Shown: one piece after another, positions 16,171-24,701 of the stretch
How positions within the stretch are numbered: position 1 is the stretch's first letter
Layout of the letters: each line of letters starts with the position of its first letter
NCBI RefSeq assembly: GCF_900101505.1
Contig: NZ_FMZI01000013.1
Location: 1 to 64,000 of the forward strand
Direction: 5' to 3'
DNA: 64,000 nt
Source of the DNA: Antarctobacter albus
Lineage (GTDB): Bacteria > Pseudomonadota > Alphaproteobacteria > Rhodobacterales > Rhodobacteraceae
Position numbers and translations under genes: made by a program
Notes under the pieces: model-generated
Told to the model about the DNA's origin: nothing
The model's database searches: none
The model's input: the letters and a program-made list of their open reading frames with translations, nothing else

Positions 16171-16413
16171 TCACTTCAGCAGGTAGGGAAGGTTCACGGT
16201 GACGGCGCCGGTTGGGCAGTCGGCCTCGCAGGGCATGCAGTACCAGCATTCGTCGTATTTCATGTAGGCCGTCTTGGATCCGTCCTCGGTCTCGGCGATG
16301 CGCAGCACGTCGAGCGGGCAGACATCCACGCAGACGGTGCAGCCCTTGTCGGCGATGCAGAGATCGGCATTCACGGTGACGGGAACGGTGGTCGCGGTCT
16401 GGGCGAGAGGCAT
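16171..16413 (-). CDS. Short 2x[4Fe-4S] ferredoxin, AprB-like
   Basis: 80 residues. Eight cysteines suited to two [4Fe-4S] clusters lie in CIADKGCTVCVDVCP (about 18-32) and CWYCMPCEADCP (about 56-67). The first motif has the longer Cys spacing and the second the CWxCxxC pattern also seen in AprB, the beta subunit of dissimilatory adenylylsulfate reductase. It lacks the C-terminal tail of true AprB (about 150 residues). The gene directly follows the AprA-like flavoprotein (21 bases) with AAGGAGA upstream, so it is very likely its electron-transfer subunit. Confidence 0.85.
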   Translation of the reverse strand: MPLAQTATTVPVTVNADLCIADKGCTVCVDVCPLDVLRIAETEDGSKTAYMKYDECWYCMPCEADCPTGAVTVNLPYLLK

Positions 16414-16434
16414 CTGTCTGTCTCCTTCTGTTCG

Positions 16435-18177
16435 TTATTCGGCCGCGACCGAGGCACCGACGCGCTGGTTGTTGTAGGCGTCCTTCTCGTCCTCGGCGAT
16501 TTCGACGATGTAGGGTTTCACCTCCTGCTTGCGGTGCGCCGGCTTGCCGTCGTCGCCCTTGGTCAGGATCGTGTGGCAGAACCAGTTCTCGTCATCGCGG
16601 TCGTATTCCACGCGGTTGTGGTAAAGACCCCAGCGGCTTTCGGTGCGGTAGAGCGAGGCGCTGGCCGCCATGTCGGCGCAATCCAGGATCGAGGAGGCCT
16701 CGAGCGCGCGCATCAGCTCGTGAGAGTCGCGGACGTACATGCCCTGTTCCATGTCCTCGCGGACCTCTTCGAAACGCTCTTGGGCCAGTTCCATCTTGGC
16801 CGTCACCTTGGGTGGTTGCAGGTAGTCGTTCACCAGGCGGCGGGTCTTGTATTCGATCTGGTTGGGCGGGATGCCATCGTCGCGCTTGGTGGGCGCCAGG
16901 ACGCGGGTGCGCTCTGCTTCCACCTCGGCCTCGTCGAAGGCGGCGAAATCCACATCGGCGATGAAGTCAGCGGCATCGAGACCGGCGAACGCCCCGTTGG
17001 TAAAGGCCCCCAGCATGTAGTTGTGGGGCACGTTCGCCATGTCACCCGCCGCGTAGAGGCCGGGGATCGTCGTCCGTGCGTGTTCGTCGACAAAGACGCC
17101 GGAGGCGGAATGCCCCGAGCAGAAGCCGATTTCCGAGATGTGCATCTCGATCATCTGCTTGCGGTAATCGGTGCCACGGCCCTTGTGGAAATGCCCGCGG
17201 GTCGGGCGTTCGACGATGTGCAGCACGCGCTCGATCTCGCTGATGGTTTCCTCCGCCAGGTGGTTGAGCTTGAGATAGACCGGCCCCTTGCCGCCCTGCA
17301 GTTCGTCGTAGAACTCCTGCATCATCTGGCCCGACCAGTAGTCGCACTCGATAAAGCGTTCGCCCTGCGCGTTGGCGGTGTAGCCGCCCATCGGACCGGC
17401 GACATAGGCGCATGCCGGACCGTTGTAATCCTTGATCAGCGGGTTGATCTGGTAACACTCCAGGTTCGCCAGGCCGGCGCCCGCGTGGTAGGCCATCGCA
17501 TAGCCCTCGCCAGAGTTCGACGCGTTCTCATAGGTGCCATAGAGATAGCCCGAGGTCGGCAGGCCCAGCCGCCCGGCGGCGCCCAGCCCCATGATGACGG
17601 CCTTGGCCCGCACCACGAGGAATTCCGCCGTGCGCGTGTTGACGCAGACCGCGCCCGCGATGCGGCCCTCGCCGGTCAGCAGGCGGGTGGCCATGTAGCG
17701 GTTGACGATGTTGATGCGCGCCTTGCGCAACTGGCGATAGAGCGCCTTCTTGACCGTGTCGCCGTTCGGCATCGGCAAGACGTAGGTGCCGATATGGTGC
17801 ACCTTCTTGACGTCGTATTCGCCGTTCTGGTCCTTTTGGAACCGAATGCCGAAGTCATCCAGTTCCTGGATGATGCCGTAACACTCCTGCGCGTAGCGAT
17901 AGACCGCCGCCTGATCGCATATGCCGTCATTGGCGACGGTGATTTCCTTGGTGTACTGCTCTGGCGTGGCATAGCCCGGGATGACCGAGTTGTTCAGCCC
18001 GTCCATGCCCATCGAGATCGCGCCCGAGCGTTTCACGTTGGCCTTGTCCAGCAGCACTACGTTGGCCTTGGGGTTCTTCTTCTTGGCCTTGAGCGCGGCC
18101 ATCGGTCCGGCGGTGCCGCCGCCGATCACCAGGATGTCGCAGTCGATCTGGGTCAGACCGTCGAGAATCTCGTCCAT
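16435..18177 (-). CDS. AprA-like FAD flavoprotein (fumarate reductase/APS reductase superfamily)
   Basis: 580 residues with AAGGAG before the ATG. The N-terminal FAD site is DILVIGGGTAG (residues 14-24), followed by KRSGAISMGMDG (about 50-60). The catalytic-domain region GFCSGHSASGVFVD (His at 356) resembles the GSH-type motif of AprA more than the motifs of fumarate reductase. The second FAD contact is GLYAAGDMA (about 372-380). The C-terminal part carries the helical domain of this superfamily. No signal peptide, so cytoplasmic. It is paired with an AprB-like ferredoxin. The simplest inference is a two-subunit flavin/iron-sulfur oxidoreductase acting on a sulfur compound. No sat, aprM or qmo gene is in view, so true APS reductase activity is unproven. 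Confidence 0.85.
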   Translation of the reverse strand: MDEILDGLTQIDCDILVIGGGTAGPMAALKAKKKNPKANVVLLDKANVKRSGAISMGMDGLNNSVIPGYATPEQYTKEITVANDGICDQAAVYRYAQECYGIIQELDDFGIRFQKDQNGEYDVKKVHHIGTYVLPMPNGDTVKKALYRQLRKARINIVNRYMATRLLTGEGRIAGAVCVNTRTAEFLVVRAKAVIMGLGAAGRLGLPTSGYLYGTYENASNSGEGYAMAYHAGAGLANLECYQINPLIKDYNGPACAYVAGPMGGYTANAQGERFIECDYWSGQMMQEFYDELQGGKGPVYLKLNHLAEETISEIERVLHIVERPTRGHFHKGRGTDYRKQMIEMHISEIGFCSGHSASGVFVDEHARTTIPGLYAAGDMANVPHNYMLGAFTNGAFAGLDAADFIADVDFAAFDEAEVEAERTRVLAPTKRDDGIPPNQIEYKTRRLVNDYLQPPKVTAKMELAQERFEEVREDMEQGMYVRDSHELMRALEASSILDCADMAASASLYRTESRWGLYHNRVEYDRDDENWFCHTILTKGDDGKPAHRKQEVKPYIVEIAEDEKDAYNNQRVGASVAAE

Positions 18178-18243
18178 GCCAGGGGCTCCTTGAATTCTGT
18201 GTCGGGATCAGCCTGCGCCGCAGTGCAGCGCGGGTTATGTCAA

Positions 18244-18534
18244 TTAGTTGTCGTGGGTGTCGGAAAGTTCGCGAAGGTAGACGAAAGGGAAGATCGCCTT
18301 GTCATGCCCGTCAGAGAACCAGAGGTTCACGCCATAGCCGCCTACCGGGTGAATGCCGGTGATCGTCAGTCCGGGCGCCAAGGTGACGGTGCCGGTGTCG
18401 ATTATTTCCCGTTTTGTCCATGCATCCCGGGCGTTTACGCGCAGCGTCTCGGCCGAGAGATGGCTTTGCCCGCCATCTTCCCAGGTCACCGTCAGGCGTG
18501 TACCGCCGGCATCCGTCATCATCTGTTCGATCAT
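18244..18534 (-). CDS. DUF971 (gamma-butyrobetaine-hydroxylase-like N-terminal) protein
   Basis: 96 residues from MIEQMMTD at 18534, with AGGAG upstream. It shows the DUF971 pattern: VTWEDGGQSHLSAETLR (about 15-31), then a beta-rich middle and GGYGVNLWFSDGHDKAIFPF (about 65-84). The family occurs alone, fused to Mrp/ApbC-type iron-sulfur carriers, or as the N-terminal domain of carnitine-biosynthesis hydroxylases. It is the first gene of the flavoprotein block and lies divergent from fdxA; a role in iron-sulfur loading of the ferredoxin or flavoprotein is plausible but inferred. Confidence 0.82.
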   Translation of the reverse strand: MIEQMMTDAGGTRLTVTWEDGGQSHLSAETLRVNARDAWTKREIIDTGTVTLAPGLTITGIHPVGGYGVNLWFSDGHDKAIFPFVYLRELSDTHDN

Positions 18535-18659
18535 TTTTTCACTCCTGTCGTGCTGTGGACAGGCTGCCGAAATGGGGGGGGCGGGAAATAGCAATTAGTT
18601 GACGGACGGGTGCGCTGCGTTGCGGCAATCCAGAGGGGCAACAGAGAGGAACGCCCCCA

Positions 18660-19001
18660 ATGACCTATGTCGTCACAGACAATTGCATCGCCTGCAAATA
18701 CACCGATTGCGTCGAGGTCTGCCCCGTGGACTGCTTTTACGAAGGCGAGAACATGCTGGTGATCGACCCCGAGGAATGCATCGACTGCGGTGTCTGCGAA
18801 CCCGAGTGTCCCGCCGATGCGATTCGCGCCGATACCGAAGGCGACATGGAGAAATGGGTGGCTTTCAACGCCAAGTACGCGGCGCTCTGGCCCGTGATCC
18901 TTGAGGCGAAGGAGCCGCTGCCGAGCGCGGATGAGATGGACGGCAAGCCCGACAAGCTGGCCAGCCAGTTTTCCGAAAACCCCGCCACCGAAGACGCCTG
19001 A
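18660..19001 (+). CDS. fdxA: Seven-iron ferredoxin FdxA
   Basis: 113 residues. The N-terminus [20 protein letters not shown] and following CPVDCFYEG, then [14 protein letters not shown] (about 38-51), is the well-known FdxA pattern for one [3Fe-4S] and one [4Fe-4S] cluster, with the usual C-terminal extension. It is divergent from the DUF971/flavoprotein block and 11 bases upstream of a ferredoxin-NADP reductase, so the two form an electron-transfer pair. AGAGAGGAA precedes the start by about ten bases. It is a low-potential donor; its association with the neighbouring block is by position. Confidence 0.93.
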   Translation: MTYVVTDNCIACKYTDCVEVCPVDCFYEGENMLVIDPEECIDCGVCEPECPADAIRADTEGDMEKWVAFNAKYAALWPVILEAKEPLPSADEMDGKPDKLASQFSENPATEDA

Positions 19002-19012
19002 GGAGACGCGCC

Positions 19013-19822
19013 ATGAACATCGCAACCCCCGCAAAGATCCTGCCCGATGCACAGATGGTGACGACGGTCACGCATTGGAGTGACACGCTGTTTTCCTTTC
19101 GCGTCACACGCCCGCGCAGCCTGCGCTTTCGCTCGGGTGAGTTTGTCATGATCGGCCTGATGCAGACCGATGCGAAAACCGGTCGGGAAAAGCCGCTCTT
19201 GCGCGCCTATTCCATCGCCTCGCCCTCTTGGGATGACGAGCTGGAGTTCTATTCGATCAAGGTGCCCGACGGTCCGCTGACCTCGCGCCTGCAAAAGATC
19301 GAGAGCGGCGACCAGATCATCCTGCGGCCGAAGCCCGTGGGGACGCTGGTTCTGGACGCGCTCTTGCCGGGCAAGCGGCTTTGGATGATCTGCACCGGGA
19401 CGGGGATTGCCCCTTTTGCCTCGCTTTTGCGCGATCCGGAGACCTGGGAAAGCTATGATCAGGTGATTGTTGCCCATACTTGCCGCACGAGGGCCGAGCT
19501 GGCCTATGGCGCAGAAATCGTTTCCGCCCTGCCGGACGATCCGCTGATCGGGGAACTGGTTGGCGACAAGTTGCGGTATTATCCCACGACCACCCGCGAT
19601 CGGTCCGACATCGAGGGCCGGATCAGCGATCACATCCGCGACGGACGCGTCTTTGCGGCGCTGGATCTGCCGGCCTGGACGCCAGAAGAGGATCGCGTGA
19701 TGATCTGCGGCAACCTCGCCCTCAACAAGGACATCATCGGCCTGTGCGAGATGCATGGGCTGGAGGAAGGCGCCAATTCCGCGCCTCGTCATTTCGTGGT
19801 CGAGAAAGCGTTTCTCGACTGA
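19013..19822 (+). CDS. fpr: Ferredoxin-NADP reductase
   Basis: 269 residues. The FAD-binding region RAYSIASP (about 64-71) and the NADP-binding segment CTGTGIAPFASLLRD (about 128-142), plus the C-terminal HFVVEKAFLD, match the bacterial subclass of plant-type ferredoxin/flavodoxin-NADP reductases. No signal peptide. It follows fdxA closely and is probably co-transcribed. It would exchange electrons between NADPH and FdxA, and could thereby supply or drain the nearby flavoprotein-ferredoxin enzyme. GAGGAGACGCGCC precedes the ATG. Confidence 0.93.
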   Translation: MNIATPAKILPDAQMVTTVTHWSDTLFSFRVTRPRSLRFRSGEFVMIGLMQTDAKTGREKPLLRAYSIASPSWDDELEFYSIKVPDGPLTSRLQKIESGDQIILRPKPVGTLVLDALLPGKRLWMICTGTGIAPFASLLRDPETWESYDQVIVAHTCRTRAELAYGAEIVSALPDDPLIGELVGDKLRYYPTTTRDRSDIEGRISDHIRDGRVFAALDLPAWTPEEDRVMICGNLALNKDIIGLCEMHGLEEGANSAPRHFVVEKAFLD

Positions 19823-19831
19823 ACGAGCGGA

Positions 19832-19870
19832 ACCGGGGCAGGGGGCGGGCAAGCCCTTGCTGTCCCGGTG
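19832..19870 (+). terminator. GC-rich stem-loop after fpr
   Basis: ACCGGGGCAG (from 19832) pairs with CTGTCCCGGT (to about 19869) with a single mismatch, with an inner GGGC-AA-GCCC helix. It sits ten bases after the fpr stop. No U-tract follows, so it may end transcription only partly or need Rho. Confidence 0.5.
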
Positions 19871-20067
19871 CGCGTGCCTGCTGCACGCTGTCGATTCGAA
19901 CTGGGCGCTTTGCGCGGGCCGGTGAAATCAAAAAATGCATCTTGGTGACGCGTTTTCCTGCGGCGCGCGCCTCCTTTTGCCAAAAACTGAACTAAACGGT
20001 TTGCTTTTTTCGGTCCTGTCGCCTACCTGCAGGCAGCCTGCCCATCCTTTCGACAGAAAAAAGCACC

Positions 20068-21111
20068 ATGCGCCACCTTGTTTCCGTTCTTGCCTTCGTT
20101 GCCCTGATCCTTCCCATCGCCGCTGCGGCCCAGGATCAGGCTGTTCCCGACACGCCGAAACCCGTCAAGCTGATGGAGCTGTCGTCGCGCCCGGTCGTGC
20201 AACGCCGCCAGTTCTTTGGCCAGGTGACGGCGCGCCAGACCGTCGATCTTGCCTTTCAGGTGGGGGGGCAGCTCGAGATCCTCGAAGCCGAAGAAGGCAC
20301 GTCCAAGCCGAAAGGCGAGCTGGTCGCGCAACTGGATATATCCGGCTACGAGCGGGCCGTGGCGCAGGCGCAGGTAAATTACGACAAGGCGCAGCGGGAC
20401 GCGGAACGCTTTGAGAGCCTGAGCGGGCAGGCGGTGTCCGCCGTCCAGGTCCGCGATGCAGAAACCCAGCTGCGCCTGGCCGAGATCGCGCTGGAAAGCG
20501 CTCAGGATGACCTGGAACATGCCACCCTGAAGGCGCCGTTTGACGCGCTTGTCGCGCGGCGGCTGGTGGCGAATTTCCAGACGGTCTCTCCGGGAACGCC
20601 TGTGGTCCGGCTGCACGATGTCTCGGAACTGCGCGTCGACATCCAGGTGCCGGAGGTGCTGTTTCGTCAGGCAGGTGACAAGGCGGACGTGACCTTTGTT
20701 GCGCAATTCCCCGGGGACAACGCCATGTACCCGCTGGAAATGCGCGAGTTCGAGACGGAAACATCCAGTGTCGGCCAGACTTACCGTATCACCCTTGGCT
20801 TTGCCGAAAGCCCCGGCGATTTCGTCTTTCCAGGCGCATCCGTGACCGTCTTTGCAACGCTCGAAGGTGCCGCGCCAGACGGCGTGATCCTGCCCGCCAC
20901 GGCGCTGGTCTACGATGCGGCCGGCAAGGCCTCTGTCATGGTCTTTCGGGATGGCACGGTGCGGCGCACCCCGGTCAGGATCGAACTGCATGACGACGGC
21001 AAGCTCTACATGATGGACGGACCCGCCGACGGGACGAAGATCGTCATGACCGGCGCGTCGCAGTTGCGCGACGGCCAGTCCGTGCGCCCCTTCACCCGGA
21101 TCGGAGAGTAA
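20068..21111 (+). CDS. RND efflux periplasmic adaptor (membrane fusion protein)
   Basis: 347 residues. A signal peptide (about 1-22) is followed by the HlyD/AcrA-like layout: a biotinyl-lipoyl segment (VDLAFQVGGQLEIL, about 53-66), a helical hairpin (about 95-150) and a closing lipoyl half (DALVARRLVANFQTV, about 160-175), then beta-barrel and membrane-proximal parts. It ends four bases before the RND pump gene, so the two are co-transcribed. Its role is to link the inner-membrane pump to an outer-membrane channel, which is not encoded next to it. Confidence 0.9.
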   Translation: MRHLVSVLAFVALILPIAAAAQDQAVPDTPKPVKLMELSSRPVVQRRQFFGQVTARQTVDLAFQVGGQLEILEAEEGTSKPKGELVAQLDISGYERAVAQAQVNYDKAQRDAERFESLSGQAVSAVQVRDAETQLRLAEIALESAQDDLEHATLKAPFDALVARRLVANFQTVSPGTPVVRLHDVSELRVDIQVPEVLFRQAGDKADVTFVAQFPGDNAMYPLEMREFETETSSVGQTYRITLGFAESPGDFVFPGASVTVFATLEGAAPDGVILPATALVYDAAGKASVMVFRDGTVRRTPVRIELHDDGKLYMMDGPADGTKIVMTGASQLRDGQSVRPFTRIGE

Positions 21112-21115
21112 GCCC

Positions 21116-24100
21116 ATGTCCATCGCGCGCGCCTCCATCGACAAGGCGCTGATCACCTGGATCCTCATGCTGGGCTGTCTACTGGGCGGCATCTGGGGCT
21201 TCTCCACGATCGGCCGTCTCGAAGATCCCGCCTTCACGATCAAGAACGCCATCATCATCACGCAATACCCCGGCGCTTCCGCCGAGCAGGTGGCGCGCGA
21301 GGTCTCGGAACCCATCGAGTCCGAGATCCAGAAGATGGGCGAGATCGACTTCATCACCTCGTCCAACAAGCCGGGTGTCAGCCGGATCTCGGTCAATATC
21401 GAATCCACCTACGACGGCACCGAACTGCCCGCCATCTGGACCAAGCTGCGCAACCGGGTCGAGGATGCCCGGCGCAGCCTGCCGCCCGAAGCGGGGCAGC
21501 CTATCGTCAACGACACTTTCGGCGACGTGTTCGGCGTGTTCTACGCGGTGACGGCGCCGGGGTTCACCGATGCCGAAGTGCATGAGATCTCGGAATACCT
21601 GCGCCGCGAACTGCTGGCGGTGGACGGGGTGGCCGACGTGGCCGTGGCCGGATTGCCGTCCGAGGCGATCTACGTCGATGCGCGCACCTCCATCGTCACC
21701 AACCTGGGGATCGCGCCGGACAGCATCGGCGCGGCATTGTCCAGCACCGACACCCGCACCCCGGCGGGCAGCGTGTCCTACCCGGCGCAGGAGGTCCGCC
21801 TGCAGGCGCCCGGCGGCAGCGACACGGTCCTGGACATCGCCAACCTGACCATCGGCGTCGGCGGCGACGTGATCGACCTTCTGGACATCGCGACGGTCAC
21901 GCGGTCGCGCGTCACCGACCCCAACGAGATCATCCGCTTCCAGGGACAGGAAGCCTTTACGCTGGGTGTTGCGGGCAAGGCCGCTCTGAACATCGTCGAA
22001 GTCGGCAAAAGCGTGGACGCGCGGCTGGCCGAGATCATGCGCGACGTGCCCGCCGGGGTCGAACTGCACCCGATCTATCAACAGCATGTCGTGGTTGACG
22101 AGGCCTCGAACGCCTTTTTGCTGAACCTGGCGATGTCGGTGGCCATCGTGGTCATTGTGCTGGCGCTTTTCATGGGATGGCGGGCGGCCGTGGTCGTCGG
22201 CGCGACGCTGCTGTTGACCGTCGTGGGCACGGTGTTCCTGATGGCGATCTTCGGGATCGAGATGGAGCGGATTTCGCTGGGGGCGCTGATCATCGCGATG
22301 GGGATGCTGGTGGACAACGCCATCGTCGTGGCCGAGGGCATGCAGGGCGACATGGCCAAGGGCAAATCCGCCCGCGATGCCGCCGAGGACGTTGCCAAGA
22401 AAACCCAGACCCCTCTGCTGGGCGCGACCGTGATCGGCATCATGGCCTTTGCCGGGATCGGATTGTCGCCGGACGCGACCGGGGAATTCCTGTTCTCGCT
22501 GTTTGCGGTGATCGGGATTTCGCTGCTGCTGTCCTGGATCCTGGCGATCACGGCGACGCCGCTCTTGGCGCATTACTTCTTCAAGGTCGGATCGGGGGAC
22601 GATGCGGACCACTACGGCGGGCCGCTGTTCCGGGCCTACCGGGCGGTTCTGTCTGCGGCGCTGACCCTGCGCCACCTGGTGATCCTGGCGCTGATCGGTG
22701 TGACCGTCCTGTGTTACATCGGCTTTGGCCAGGTCAAGCAACAGTTCTTCCCGGACTCGAACACGCCGCTGTTCTACGTCCATTACAAGCTGCCGCAGGG
22801 ATCGAGCATCCACCAGGTGTCCGACGACATGACCCTGCTGGAAAACTGGCTGGCGGAACGTGACGATGTCACCTCGGTCGCGACCTTCATCGGCGGTGGC
22901 GCGACGCGCTTCATGCTGACTTATGCCCCCGAAGAGGCCCTGCCGACCTACGGCCACCTGATAATCCGGGCCGAGAGCCTTGAGCAGATCCCGCAATTGC
23001 GGGCCGATCTGGAAACCTTTGGCCGCAGCACGCTGACCTCGGGCGAGTTCCGCACCGAACGGCTGGCCTTTGGTCCCGGCGGCGGCGCGCCCATCGCGGC
23101 GCGCTTTTCGGGGCCGGACCCGGTGGTGCTGCGTCAACTGGCGGAACAGGCAGAGGCCGCGCTGCTTGGGGCATCCGACCAGTTGCAGGATCTGCGGACG
23201 GACTGGCGTGAACGGGAACTGGTGATCGTGCCACGCTTTGCCGACGAACGGGCCAAGGCTGCGGGCGTCACCCGCGAAGCCCTGGCACAGGCGCTGACGC
23301 TGGGCACCGACGGCCTGCAGGTCGGCCATTACCGCGAGGCGGACCGCCTGATCCCCATCATCATGCGCACCGACACGGCGCAGAGCGAAGGCGCGGGCCA
23401 CCTTGTCGACCTGCCGGTCTATTCGGCGGCGGCAGGGACCTATATCCCGGTGGCGCAGATCACCGATGGCTTCGCCTGGGAAGCGCAGAACACCTTCCTG
23501 GTGCGGCGCGACCGGGTGCCGACGATTTCTGTCCAGGCGGGTGTGCCGGCGGGAGTGAACGCCTCCAGCGTCTTTGCCCAGGTGCGTGGTGCAGTCGAGG
23601 CCATCGAACTGCCAGAGGGCTATATCCTGGAGTGGGGCGGGGAATACGAAAGCTCGACCGAGGCACAGTCCTCTCTGGGCAAGCAGTTGCCGCTGTCCCT
23701 GATCATCATGGTGCTGATTTCCGTCTTGCTGTTCGGAACGATCCGCCAGCCGGTCATCATCTGGCTGCTGGTCCCGATGAGCGTGAACGGCGTTGCGCTG
23801 GGCCTGTTGGGCACCGGTCTGCCGTTCTCCTTCACCGCGCTTCTGGGCCTGCTCAGCCTGTCGGGCATGCTGATCAAGAACGGTATCGTCCTGGTCGAGG
23901 AGATCGACCTGGTCCGGGCCGAGGGCGTGCCGTTCCGCAAGGCGGTCCTGGATGCCTCCACCTCGCGTCTGCGGCCGGTGGTCCTGGCCGCCGCGACGAC
24001 GATCCTGGGCATGATTCCGCTGCTGTCGGACGCCTTCTTTGCCTCGATGGCGGTGACGATCATGGGCGGCCTCGGCTTTGCCTCTGTCCTGACGCTGGTC

Positions 24101-24190
24101 GCGGCGCCGGTGTTCTACTACAGCTTCTTTCCGCGCGCGCGAAAGGCCGACGCGCGGGCCCGGAAGGAGGCAAAAGCGGCGGCCGCCTGA
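21116..24190 (+). CDS. RND-family efflux pump inner-membrane subunit
   Basis: 1024 residues, the normal size. N-terminal span about 11-28, then a large periplasmic loop to about 325, a membrane bundle (about 330-530), a second periplasmic loop (about 560-850) and a second bundle (855-1010). The proton-relay region shows GALIIAMGMLVDNAIVVAEG (about 387-406), the family motif with its aspartate in span 4. It is of the hydrophobe/amphiphile class. It follows its adaptor directly. Substrates unknown; no outer-membrane TolC or regulator gene is adjacent. A 9-bp stem (24176-24199) overlaps the stop. Confidence 0.93.
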   Translation: MSIARASIDKALITWILMLGCLLGGIWGFSTIGRLEDPAFTIKNAIIITQYPGASAEQVAREVSEPIESEIQKMGEIDFITSSNKPGVSRISVNIESTYDGTELPAIWTKLRNRVEDARRSLPPEAGQPIVNDTFGDVFGVFYAVTAPGFTDAEVHEISEYLRRELLAVDGVADVAVAGLPSEAIYVDARTSIVTNLGIAPDSIGAALSSTDTRTPAGSVSYPAQEVRLQAPGGSDTVLDIANLTIGVGGDVIDLLDIATVTRSRVTDPNEIIRFQGQEAFTLGVAGKAALNIVEVGKSVDARLAEIMRDVPAGVELHPIYQQHVVVDEASNAFLLNLAMSVAIVVIVLALFMGWRAAVVVGATLLLTVVGTVFLMAIFGIEMERISLGALIIAMGMLVDNAIVVAEGMQGDMAKGKSARDAAEDVAKKTQTPLLGATVIGIMAFAGIGLSPDATGEFLFSLFAVIGISLLLSWILAITATPLLAHYFFKVGSGDDADHYGGPLFRAYRAVLSAALTLRHLVILALIGVTVLCYIGFGQVKQQFFPDSNTPLFYVHYKLPQGSSIHQVSDDMTLLENWLAERDDVTSVATFIGGGATRFMLTYAPEEALPTYGHLIIRAESLEQIPQLRADLETFGRSTLTSGEFRTERLAFGPGGGAPIAARFSGPDPVVLRQLAEQAEAALLGASDQLQDLRTDWRERELVIVPRFADERAKAAGVTREALAQALTLGTDGLQVGHYREADRLIPIIMRTDTAQSEGAGHLVDLPVYSAAAGTYIPVAQITDGFAWEAQNTFLVRRDRVPTISVQAGVPAGVNASSVFAQVRGAVEAIELPEGYILEWGGEYESSTEAQSSLGKQLPLSLIIMVLISVLLFGTIRQPVIIWLLVPMSVNGVALGLLGTGLPFSFTALLGLLSLSGMLIKNGIVLVEEIDLVRAEGVPFRKAVLDASTSRLRPVVLAAATTILGMIPLLSDAFFASMAVTIMGGLGFASVLTLVAAPVFYYSFFPRARKADARARKEAKAAAA

Positions 24191-24199
24191 GGCCGCCGC
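24176..24199 (+). terminator. Stem-loop at the end of the RND operon
   Basis: GCGGCGGCC and GGCCGCCGC form a perfect 9-base-pair stem around a six-base loop that includes the RND stop codon. No T-run follows. It may be a transcript 3' end or merely the alanine-codon repeat of the C-terminus. Confidence 0.35.
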
Positions 24200-24309
24200 C
24201 CGGCGAGGGCATGGGGGACTCGACCCCGGCCTGAAAAAGCGTGATCCTGTTGCGACCCCCTGCCGGACACGGCAAGGAGGGAAAAACAAGAAACGACAGA
24301 GGCCGGAAC

Positions 24310-24597
24310 ATGAGCAGACAGAAACTCGCGATATTTGGCGCCCTTTTGCTGGCCGCCAGTTGCAGTGGCGTGACGGGCGGACGCACCGTGGTCAAGGGCG
24401 CAGGCCCGGACGAGCTGTTGAAACTGCGCTACGGGCCGGGGTTGGGCTATAAGGTCAAGCTGGGCCTGCCGGACGGAACCGTGCTGGTGCGCCGCGATTG
24501 CGTGACCGAACTGGGGCAGCTTTGGTGCCGGGTCTCGCTTGCCGATGCGCCCGCGGTCACGGGCTATGTCTCGGCCGACTACCTCACGGCGCCCTGA
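24310..24597 (+). CDS. Small SH3-like lipoprotein
   Basis: 95 residues from MSRQKLAI. The signal ends in the lipobox LAASC, giving a lipidated Cys near residue 18. The remainder has the pattern of bacterial SH3 (SH3b) domains: KLRYGPGLGYKVKLGLPDGT followed by WCRVSLADAP and GYVSADYL at the end. SH3b domains bind cell-wall or protein ligands. It stands alone between the RND pump and tex; a link to either is not evident. A longer in-frame reading starting at 24241 lacks a signal peptide at its N-terminus and is rejected. Confidence 0.75.
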   Translation: MSRQKLAIFGALLLAASCSGVTGGRTVVKGAGPDELLKLRYGPGLGYKVKLGLPDGTVLVRRDCVTELGQLWCRVSLADAPAVTGYVSADYLTAP

Positions 24598-24701
24598 CCC
24601 GGTCCGGCGAAAAACCGCGATCTTGGCCGCGCGCGGCGATCACCCTTGGCGAAGCCCGCGCGCTTGGCTAAGACGGCGTACCGCAGACTTGGAGGACGCA
24701 C

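Noticed and set aside
16534-18591. 685-residue plus-strand frame across the AprA-like gene
   Set aside because: Antisense shadow of the flavoprotein; composition is dominated by Val/Arg/Ala/Asp with no domain pattern.
18241-18601. Exact repeat CAATTAGTTG at 18241 and 18592, flanking the DUF971 gene
   Set aside because: Ten bases only, one copy overlaps the stop codon, and it is not symmetric. Too little to call a regulatory or attachment site.
21179-24289. 1036-residue minus-strand frame across the RND gene
   Set aside because: Antisense to the RND pump, full of Gln/Arg/His/Asp and without hydrophobic or domain structure.
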